From Leptodontidium sp. MPI-SDFR-AT-0119 (Eukaryota > Ascomycota > Leotiomycetes > Helotiales > Leptodontidiaceae), in contig JAHLEZ010000017.1 in the NCBI GenBank assembly GCA_020726505.1, forward strand, positions 1,703,623-1,767,622: 64,000 nt of DNA, in the 5' to 3' direction. A program made the translations under genes and the position numbers. Shown here piece after piece: positions 55,773 through 64,000 of the stretch; the stretch's first letter is position 1, and every line of letters begins with the position of its first letter. The notes below the pieces were generated by a model. The model did not search any database. It was not told where the DNA came from and saw only the letters and a list, made by a program, of their open reading frames with translations.

Positions 55773-56318
55773 ATGTCGACTGTTCCTGCACTGCCCCATT
55801 TGTCTATAGATGTCACTGATCGCCATGGCGCCACGGTGACGCCGCCGCCGCCACCTCACAACTCCGGAGTATCCGTCTCAGCGACGGCTTCAATCCCCCT
55901 CGTCTACCGCCTCATACTCACAACAATCGAACCTTTACTCGCCGTACTGGGCGCACTCCTCGCGTTCCGCAACCCAGGCGTATACATTTCGACGATGACG
56001 CGCAACTCGGCGTCCTTCGCTGCAAGTACCGCCTTCTTGTACACCGAGCTCGGCGGAGCGTGGCTATACTTTGCGTTTAACGAAGCAATCGTGCTCCGTC
56101 TATTTGATGACCTGCGCCTCTGGCGAATTCTATGTATGGGAATGCTGCTCAGCGATGCGGCTTATTGCCATAGTGTTGCGCAGGCTGTTGGAGGATGGGG
56201 TGCTTGGTCCACAATGGGAAGCTGGGCGACGGAGGGTTGGGTTGTGTTTTGGACTACGGCGCCGATGGTTTTTGTGAGGATTTTGATTGTCTTTGGGGTT
56301 GGCGTGAAGCTTCAGTAA
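55773..56318 (+). CDS. DUF7704-like four-helix membrane protein, 181 aa
   Basis: The ATG at 55773 gives M-S-T-V-P-A-L-P-H-L; an upstream GTG at 55740 is in frame but less likely. Hydrophobic segments lie at about residues 43-65, 84-107, 116-138 and 154-178, so four membrane spans are predicted. The hydrophilic N-terminus has a P6 run. The I-E-P motif at the end of the first half-span, the N-E-A-I-V-L-R segment and L-W-R-I-L fit a family of small fungal integral membrane proteins I know as DUF7704. Its biochemical role is not known to me. The gene is intact, has normal base composition and no intron. It lies convergent to the redox gene at 56901-57596. Confidence 0.7.
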   Translation: MSTVPALPHLSIDVTDRHGATVTPPPPPHNSGVSVSATASIPLVYRLILTTIEPLLAVLGALLAFRNPGVYISTMTRNSASFAASTAFLYTELGGAWLYFAFNEAIVLRLFDDLRLWRILCMGMLLSDAAYCHSVAQAVGGWGAWSTMGSWATEGWVVFWTTAPMVFVRILIVFGVGVKLQ

Positions 56319-56900
56319 AATGAGAATCTGGGGTAGGAGATAAGCTAGATTGAACAGCTGTACTGGCTTTGGAACAAACACGTAAATGCAACACCAGTCT
56401 GGCGCTGTCGCCACTCCTTGAGAAAACCAATACGATTCAACGAGCAAACATGTGCAATATCGGGAGAACAACATCGTTTGCAGCCCTCGACTCCTCGCGT
56501 GAGTGATGACTGGACCTTTGTCGGTTTAGTCCGTCTCGTTGTCACCAAACGAAGCTGTCCAACAACGCAGTCGCAATACCTTCACCTTCGTCCCGTCCGC
56601 CATTCTACATAACCCAAGGAACTTGACTCACTCTATGCTCCCGATTTGCAGAACCACACCACGACAGAAACACCTCTTTTGTCGGACAATCACCTCACCA
56701 GTCAAACCACATCCAAAGAGCGGTAACTAGAGTTCATTGCAATATACAACCCATTTACATCTAGACTCTTTTCAAAAATTGCATAGTAACCCCTCATTCC
56801 TGGTGGTGGGTTCTGAGGACTGTCCTTTCCCAGCCGGCCGAGATCCGCTCGAAATGACGCGCCAGGGGGATTCGATTTTCTTCCCATCGCCCTCCACCTC
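56319..56900. other. Convergent intergenic region
   Basis: Lies between two genes that end toward each other, so it should hold both 3' regions. Short ORFs on both strands lack recognisable content. No structured element is evident. Confidence 0.4.
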
Positions 56901-57596
56901 TTAATCTCCAATCTCCCTCAGCACCCGTATCAACTCCTCCGCCGGCACATGATCCGATGTCGTCTCCATCCTATGTACCCACACACATTTCCCTGCCCTG
57001 AAGATCCACTCTCCGCCATTCTGACTATAGTCTCCGCCTTTGAACGCCCCAAATCCGCTCCAGATCATTTGTCGCACACTACTCATGATCAGACCGAACA
57101 GCGAGTGTTTCATGTAAGTTGTTTTCGAAGAACCAGCTAAGGATCTTTTCATACGGAGCCTTTCGTGTAGGCGACAAGTAGGGTCTGTGAATATTGGGAA
57201 CTCGCAGGACGTTTCGGTAGTGTAAGGGAGGATGCGAGATGGGTCGCCGCAGCCGATAACAACAAGTCGGGCCGGCCCGGAAGGTAGAGTAGAGAGGGTA
57301 TCTGGGGTAATATGTGGCGGGAGGGAGCTGATATAATCTTGATCGCAGGCGCAGAAGAAATGGCGGACTTAAATACAGATGGATTAGTTGCCGTTTCGAA
57401 AACAGGTGAGGGCATATTGAGGAACAGAGACTGTACCAAATATTGCGATGACCGCTACGACACCATCCCCCGAAACTAGTTCACCAAATGGAGTGGATCT
57501 ACCGTCATGAGAATATACGGGAAGAGCATAACTCTCAGAGAGAGTCTGTTCCTCGGGAATAGAATGCGAAAACTTGAGAAGAGATGGCTGAGACAT
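56901..57596 (-). CDS. Peroxiredoxin-like (AhpC/TSA-2, AAED1-type) protein, 208 aa
   Basis: Exon 1 is 57596-57437 and exon 2 is 57367-56901; the 69-bp intron (57368-57436) runs GTACAG..CTAATC..AAG. Splicing joins A-I-F to V-R-H-F-F-C and gives 208 residues. The thioredoxin-fold features are an S-H-D-G-R-S-T-P-F-G-E-L strand region, the active-site loop R-H-F-F-C-A-C-D-Q-D-Y (residues 55-65) and L-V-V-I-G-C-G-D. Near the end come G-G-D-Y-S-Q-N-G-G-E-W-I-F and a V-H-R-M-E-T-T-S-D-H-V-P segment, in the order seen in AAED1/PRXL2-like proteins. The usual C-x-x-C before Q-D-Y is here C-A-C-D, so the resolving position is Asp and a Cys is one residue early. The ORF is otherwise intact. Likely cytosolic redox function, inferred. 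Confidence 0.82.
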
Positions 57597-58200
57597 TGCA
57601 AGCAAGTACAAAGTTGATGACTACAGTATCGTGTTCCAGGGTAACAAATTCGAGAACAGCAAGCCGATTAAGTTACAAGTTATGCGCCCTTAACTTATAT
57701 CAGTTCGCATCTATGATTTTGTCCTTTACCCCGGCTTACCATATGTCGCTAATAGCGACTCTTCCGCGTTACTTTTAGGGCCAGTGAATTTTAAACTGCG
57801 TTTTATAGTCTTATTGCATGTGAAGACGTATTTGCGTGCTGGGATCGGAGGCATGTGAAATTGGGGCGTACCGCTAGCGTACTGTAGATGTTCGTAAGAT
57901 CATGCCACCGCGGGCTTTGTCACGAGCCAATCAATTAAGCAATGCTGGGTTAGGGCGCGTGTCTTCCAAAGCAGCATTGTCCTGAAAACCATTTAACATA
58001 TAAGGTTGCGTTTGCTTTTCTAAGTCTAATTTCATTTCGCAGAGAATCTTACGCTTCTTACCCGTCTGTTGTGCAAGAAAGAGAGGGCCAAGAAGTATGC
58101 CTTCTATAGACAAATTTCCGACTGTAGAGGAAATTCTGTTGCATTCGGACATCACGCCACCCCACGTAGTATCATACTACGGTGTCTGATATCGTAAGGT
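57597..58200. other. Upstream region of redox gene
   Basis: Unmutated sequence that should include the promoter of the minus-strand gene starting at 57596. A 74-codon minus ORF (57931-58155) with a K-K-R-K-I-L-C-E-M-K-L-D-L-E-K segment is not recognised and may be the tail of a lost transposase or chance. A palindrome CGTAGTATCATACTACG lies near 58165-58181, close to where RIP'd sequence begins. Confidence 0.35.
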
Positions 58201-58985
58201 ATACAACCTAAAAGTGGTATGAGGACTAAGTCCCCACCCCACTATTCCGGCCACCTATTTACACCAAAAACAACGATTTTGAGGTATTAATATCTCCACG
58301 AATTGTTAATAAAATTAAATAAAATTTTAAATACAGAATAATGTAATATAGATAACTAATATTAGACATTTTTAGTTGATTTAAATGGCTCAATATTCTG
58401 TATTAAAAGCTCAAAGTTGGAATTTTCAGTTTACATACAAATTTGGTGTGAAAAAATAATTTTTAATTCTTTTAATAACTTCATCACTTATAGACTAAAA
58501 CGCTTAGAATCAATATAAACAATAGTTTATATGAGTCCCCTATTTATAATTCCTAAATAGACTTGGGGTCAAGTCCGTTTACTTCCCTATATAACCTATT
58601 AGCGTGGATTTGCCGAGAGGGTCAAGTCTATTTACTTAAGTCTGTTTATTAGGGTTATACTTAAACGGGCTCGGATGCGGCTTAAATTCGAGTATGTGTT
58701 GGCCCTAATATATACGACATTAGCCCCGTTGAGATTTTCACTAAAACCCTATTAGAAGGCCAGTTTAACGAAGAGATAGTCGTCGTCGTTTATTTTTGAT
58801 AGGGGAAGTAAGTGCATAGGCCAAGTCAGCTTAAACGTCGATCGCAAGTATAAAGTAAGTATAAACGTATAAATATATAAAATCGGAAATTGCGCCAGCT
58901 ATTAAGCGTATAAGGGCAGAGCGTGGATTTATAACGCGTTAAGGAAAGCGACGCGTAAAGTAATTAGAATAACGTAAGAAATAAA
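58201..58985. other. AT-rich subtelomeric spacer
   Basis: AT-rich from about 58260, with no gene recognised. AAGTCTATTTACTTAAGTCT-like and GTCAAGTC motifs repeat near 58560-58650. The part before 58990 probably holds the promoter of the helicase gene. Confidence 0.4.
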
Positions 58986-58989
58986 AGAA

Positions 58990-61900
58990 TTTTAACCGAA
59001 AGAATCAAGTTAATTTAATATATATTTATAAGATAGATCCATTTACTTATTTCCTAGCGCAGGGAGTCGTTGTGTGTTCCGAATGCTAGTATACCGTGTT
59101 ACCTAGTTATATTAATGCCTATTTGAAGGATAAAGGAAAGTATAAGGCCGTAAAAGCCGATCGAGAATATATTATGCGGGCAATCTAAGGCATTTAGGGT
59201 TTAAAGACTAAGAGTATAGAGTTAAATCATTTAGTATTTCCACTAGCGAGTAACCCCCTTATTCCTACATTATAACAGCCTAAGAAAGACGGGTTAAAAT
59301 GTTAATTATAAGACACGTATAGTAATTAATACTAATACATTATATACTAAGTACGGAAGATTTAAGAACATTGCCGTCAAGTATATTATTAGGAGAATCC
59401 GCAAAAGAAAGGCCGGCTAGAGACAGGGAGGAAGGTGCAAATGCCGTGAAGAACCGGTGTCTATTGTTAGTATTTTTTCGTCCAGGGACTAGGGGCATAG
59501 TTTTTTAAGGTTTAAGTAGTAAGATCTAGTCTAGTAATGCCGTCCGGAGACGTCGATTTGGAGGCTATTAAAAATCAGTTAAACTAAGAGATATAATAAG
59601 CCGACGAGGAGTAGCGTTGTTAAATTACTAAGCTAAAGGAATCCCGGGAGCCAAATCTATAGTTATATTATATAAGTTGGGTTAAGTATTTAAAAGGGTT
59701 TGACTGGGAAGAATTACGAGTATTAATTGCCCCTATTAAGGAGGACGAGTAAGAGTTAGAAGTGTTATATTAAGTATTTAATTGGTTAATTTAAGACGTA
59801 TAATACTATTGTGTTTAGCAAGTAGTAAGGTTAAAGGCATTATTTGAAGCGAATAGAAAGGAGGTAGGTAAAGAAGTCTAAATGCCGTTTAATAGTTAGA
59901 TAAATATTACTACTGTCGTGCAGTATATAGAGGTTTATAAGTAGTTAATGTGTTATATATTCCGGTTTAAAGGTATTAAGCCTGAGAAGCGGCCGGGATT
60001 TAAGTTAACGGAGAGGTAATAGATAACTATTGACGACGTGTAGACGAACGTTAAGGAATTTATATAATAGAAAGAGGACTAAGAGGGGGATTTAAGAAGA
60101 GGGGAAGAGGAGAAATTAAACGAGGAGATTAAGTAGATGGGCCGGATTTAGCGGTAGATTTTGCGGTTATAAATTGCGTTATTAAACTAGCTATTATAAG
60201 ACGACGAGTATAAAAGTGTGTTAATTAGTAGGTTAGCTATTTTGAGAATGCGGGAAGACGATAGGTGGTTAGATGCCGAGGATTACACGCCTAAATATTC
60301 GGCCGTGATTAAGTTAGCCCGGTTAATAGTAGTGTAAGAGGCGTATAAGCGGCGACGGGAAGCTATTACATAATACGAAGAGCGTGGTTTAAGTCCCGAG
60401 GTAGCTAGGGAGAGAGTATTAAGTTATTACGTTTTAACCTAGGGTTTAGTTCGTTTGTTTATGACTATGGCCCACGATGGCAAAGACCTTAAGCTAATGT
60501 AGTGGTTATACTGTAGTCGGTCGTACGGTTTCAAGATTCGGTATACTACTATCGCTAAAGGGAAGATTTAATAGATTAGGGATAATATTTTATATCCTAA
60601 GATCCGATTTAGTATAAGCTAATTCTAAGGCATAGTTTATAGATTAGTTAAGGAGGCAAGAGAGGAGTTATTTAAGAAGTTAATAATAGTAAGGATAAGT
60701 GGAGACTAAGAAGTGGATGTGAAGTAAGTGTTACTGATTTATTAGGATAAAATAGTAGACTAGCCGTCCGAGACCTAAGTAGGGTGGTCGTTTTTAGACG
60801 ACGAGCGGAATTAGTTCGTAGTATATAAGTAGTAGTGGTTATACGAGAGGATATATAAGGAGGAGTAGTTAAAAAGGTAGTTTATAAATAGTGCGGGGAG
60901 GTTAAAGAGGGAAGCCGTAGCCGCGTATTAGCGCCACGTGGAGCGGTTTTAGGAGTTATTGTGGGTTTTAATATATTTATGCGGTAGTTAACTAGTTAGA
61001 GCACTAAAGTTATTAGGAATGTAGTGAAAAAATACGGTGTACGGTGGCGTACGGAATATTTTTATTAAGGAGGGTTTAGTTGCGTTCGTGGCCACGTATT
61101 ATAAGGGTTATTAGAGTAGTAGAAATATTAAGATCGTGTACCGGTATTTACTCTAAGAGGTTAGGGAGTTATTAATATATTATTTGTAGTTAGTATTGCC
61201 GTTTTAAGAGAAGTTATAGTTTTAGGCAACGGGGAAACCGAGTAATAGTCTATTTTTGTGGGGAGATAGTTAGAAGAAGGAACACTGGTAGTGGACGGGC
61301 CTAAAGTAGAAGTAATAAATGTCTAAGGAAAGTAATAACGTTTTTAGAGAGCGGGAGAGAGATAATTAAAGAGAAGAAGACGAGGGCGAGGACTAAATAG
61401 GTTAAAAGAGGTTATTAGCCTAATAATAGTCTCGTTCGTGGACGTTAGAGAAAGCGCGGTAAATCTTAAAGTAAGCTACTGTATAGTAAATAGGGGTTAA
61501 TAAGTTAAATATTAGTAGTTACTATTAAATTATTATTATAATATCCCGGCGGTATTGTCGAGAGGACTGGTTCGAAGAGGAGAAGACGAAGTTAGAAGAG
61601 GCTAATAAATAGGATAAAGACAATGCCAATAGGGACAATCTATAGGATTTGTAAGCTAGTCACGGGACTTATGTTACAGGCATAATTTATACTAGGGAGT
61701 TAATAGAAGGTGATAATTTTATTATTAGCCGCCGAGAGAAGTTCCGGCGAGTTAGTTACGTATAGTATTGTTTTTAGGGGTTTCTGTTACTATATTAAGG
61801 CGTTAGGATAAGTAAAAGAGCTAAGAGAAAGCGGCAGGTGTATAAAGAAGAGATATAAGATATACAGATGGCCCGGTGGAAGCGATTACGGGGTGTTAAT

Positions 61901-63270
61901 ATTTATGCGGAATTAAAGAAGATATTAGGGAGCGAGGCCTGGTTCTGTGGATTACAAGAGCTTGTATTAGAAGCTATTATGAAGCACTAGAGCCCTATTT
62001 TAGGCGTGATGGCGACGGGGGTTAGGAAGACGTTATTGTTTTAATTACTAACCAAGAGTATATATTTTAGTACTACTATTATTATTAGCCCATTAGTTTT
62101 ATTATAAGAGTATATAATAAAATAATGTCAGTAATTAAGTATTTTATGTGTGAAATAGGATCTTAAGCAATGTTATTCCCTTAGCTAGATTGTTATTGTC
62201 ACCCCGGAGTCAGCCGTTAATAAGACATTTAGGACGTTTTTGGACCGGTTATAAGGGTTATATTAGTTAGATCGGTTTGTATTTGATAAATGTTACACGG
62301 TTTTAAATAGTACCCCCGAATTCTGTCTAAAGATAAGGCGATTAGGCGAGATAGTGGAAAGGGGGGTGTAAATGGTTTATTTAACGGCGACATTGCCACT
62401 ATATACCGAGCTAGAATTTATAAATATTATAAAGATCTGGGTCGACGATATCTATATATTCCGATCGCTTATTAGCCGTCTTAATATTGCGTATTCCGCG
62501 GTTAAGTATAAGAAGAATGAGTTTAAGAGAGGGGATATTATAGCCGTTTGTAAGTTAGTGGAAGAGAAGTTAAACGAATACCTTATATTAACGAAAATTA
62601 TTATATATAGTAATAGTATTATTATTACTTAGGAGGTAAGTAGTATATTAGATTGCTACGTATATTACCGAGATGTAAGTGATGCCGTAGTTAAAGATGA
62701 GATCCGGAAGGCGTGGGAGAGTTTTAATAGACGTGTTATTATTACTACTAATATATTTGGATTAAGTATTGACTGTTTAGATATTCGGGTAGTGATTTAT
62801 ATTAGGCTTATTTACTAAATGCGGAATTATAGTCAAGAGAGTAGACGAGGCGGGCGGGATAGGTTAAGGAGTTAAACTATTATTATAATACTTGTTAGAA
62901 AGTAAAAGGCATTATAAAAGTTATATAAGTAAGTATAACGATAACCGCCTAAGTTTTATATTACTATAACGGCGAAGGAGAAAGAGAGGATTAAGAGGCA
63001 AAAGGTTAAGCGGTTTATAAGTAGTACTAAGTGTCGGCGGATTTATTTAGATTAAGAGATAGATAGGAGGATTAATTGGGTGAGGTGTAAGGACAAGGAA
63101 AAGCGTTACGATATGTGTTACAAGAGTAATACTATAATAAAAGAATTAGAGGCGAAGCGGTAAGTATATATTAAAGAAGCCCGGAAGGAGTAAGAGAAGT
63201 AGGGCCGGTCGATGGATAGCGCCATTAATATCCCATCCAGCAGTGTTCGAGCCGCCGGCGTCCCTATAAA
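58990..63270 (+). pseudogene. Telomere-linked RecQ-type helicase with OrsD-like N-terminus, RIP'd
   Basis: One reading frame links all motifs. N-terminal OrsD-like zinc domain: F-L-A-Q-G-V-V-V-C-S-E-C at about 59051-59086, then P-S-Y-I-N-A-Y-L. Walker A: A-T-G-V-R-K-T at 62012-62032, where G-V-G-K-T is expected. DEAH box: F-D-K-C-Y at 62282-62296, where F-D-E-C-H is expected. Motif III: L-T-A-T-L-P from about 62378. Motifs V/VI: G-L-S-I-D near 62760 and Q-E-S-R-R-G-G-R-D-R near 62840 (family Q-E-S-G-R-G-G-R-D-G). These substitutions are single G-to-A or C-to-T changes and abolish ATPase function. TLH helicases lie next to telomeres in many fungi. It is transcribed toward the telomere. The start codon is not certain. 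Confidence 0.85.
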
Positions 63271-63601
63271 CGGATTCGACAGCAGTAATAGTCTATTTCC
63301 TAGTTTACCCTCTACATCAGGCGGGCTCCGATTTGACTCAAATCGGCGTCCAAATACGGTAAGCGCGAAGGAACAGGGTTAACGGGAGCACTCAAATCGG
63401 AACTTAAATCGGCAGGCGGTGAAGGGCCACAACTTTATAAGAACGTCAGGCTTTAGTATACCGCTAATACACAATATTAACTAAGCAAAGATCTTAGTGC
63501 CAAACATCTAACATACTAAATATAAGTAAGTTAAAGGGGTCTAGAGTAAGCTTAGAGTAAGTCAGCTGACTTGGGTTACTAAATAAGCGACCATTCAATA
63601 A

Positions 63602-63854
63602 GACAACAAACAGGACAGCGACGACCAAAACGACAATACATTTGAGTATAATACAGAATATAAGGTCTTATTCTGTACTTAGTATTACACGGGAGTTCGG
63701 GGACTAAATACTCATCTCCGTAAGTAGTATAGTCTTAGGAAAGAGAGACGGAAACCGCTACTTGAGAAGTATAAACGTCTACTACTACAGCATCTAAAGG
63801 ACGTAGAACTACTAGAACCCAGAGGACTACTATTCGTAGTACTAAGGAAACTAT
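63602..63854 (+). pseudogene. OrsD-like coding fragment cut by the telomere
   Basis: The frame reads D-N-K-Q-D-S-D-D, then E-Y-K-V-L-F-C-T, L-N-T-H-L-R-K, K-Y-K-R-L-L-L-Q-H and L-E-P-R-G-L-L-F-V-V-L-R-K-L-F. That is the Cys, His-Leu-Arg and downstream basic helix pattern of an OrsD N-terminal domain. Two TAGs stand at Gln-like positions. The fragment passes directly into TTAGGG at 63855 without a stop. It is in the same frame as the helicase relic, and the intervening 330 bp contain only TAA/TAG stops, so it could be a C-terminal extension of that ORF or the start of a second gene. Confidence 0.65.
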
Positions 63855-64000
63855 TTAGGGTTAGGGTTAGGGTTAGGGTTAGGGTTAGGGTTAGGGTTAG
63901 GGTTAGGGTTAGGGTTAGGGTTAGGGTTAGGGTTAGGGTTAGGGTTAGGGTTAGGGTTAGGGTTAGGGTTAGGGTTAGGGTTAGGGTTAGGGTTAGGGTT
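63855..64000 (+). repeat. Telomeric TTAGGG array
   Basis: 146 bases, about 24 perfect TTAGGG repeats running to the window edge in the G-rich strand orientation of a right chromosome end. No variant repeats or subtelomeric tandem repeats precede it. Confidence 0.98.

Noticed and set aside
58650..58665. TTAGGGTTA-like word as an interstitial telomere
   Set aside because: Only about one and a half repeat units; expected by chance in AT-rich DNA.

Overview
This window is a chromosome end of a filamentous ascomycete fungus (Pezizomycotina). It runs into an uninterrupted (TTAGGG)n array at its right edge. About three quarters of it is mobile-element sequence that appears to have passed through repeat-induced point mutation (RIP): the relic genes still read in one frame, but expected Gln codons have become TAA or TAG and expected Glu and Gly codons have become Lys and Arg. 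Short fungal introns (47 to 85 bp, GT..AG, CTAAC-like branch points) occur in the non-RIP islands. I cannot name the genus from sequence alone.

Layout. 1-11,300: DNA transposons. There is a terminal fragment of a CAGTCGGACCGC-ended element (1-1186), a Tc1/mariner copy (3166-4418) and a second CAGTCGGACCGC-ended element (4593-9771). This last element carries a DDE transposase split by a 163-bp solo LTR and a 569-bp MITE with TTA target duplications. 11,300-18,400: a mostly unmutated island with broken transcription-factor-like pieces, a CreA-like zinc-finger relic, an ankyrin plus SprT-metallopeptidase pseudogene and an apparently intact two-exon Cys-pair protein gene. 18,400-21,200: RIP'd relic ORFs and a small unmutated patch.

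21,230-50,636 is one Tad-like LINE blown open by successive LTR-retrotransposon insertions, each with its own target duplication. A Ty1/copia element (TSD CTAGT, 23,606-50,332) sits in the LINE. A gag-only LTR element in a three-LTR tandem form (TSD AACTG, 25,210-44,224) sits in the copia. A Ty3/gypsy element (TSD GTAG, 29,851-43,788) sits in the second unit of the tandem. A short, nearly unmutated non-coding LTR element (TSD ATTAC, 35,704-37,487) sits in the reverse transcriptase of the gypsy. A separate solo LTR (TSD GTAAA, 47,388-47,690) sits in the copia RT. Removing each insertion plus one TSD restores the broken reading frames. A truncated pogo-like transposon (50,636-51,722) closes the block.

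51,720-58,200: a second gene island with a cytochrome P450 gene carrying an apparent frameshift, a four-helix membrane protein (DUF7704-like) and a peroxiredoxin-like/thioredoxin-fold protein. The last two look intact. 58,200-64,000: AT-rich spacer, then a RIP'd telomere-linked RecQ-type helicase with an N-terminal OrsD-like domain, reading toward the telomere. A second OrsD-like coding stretch is cut off mid-codon by the telomere repeat.

Functionally the window is mainly a record of transposon accumulation, RIP and telomere healing. The P450, membrane protein and redox protein are neighbours, but nothing in the sequence proves they form a pathway.
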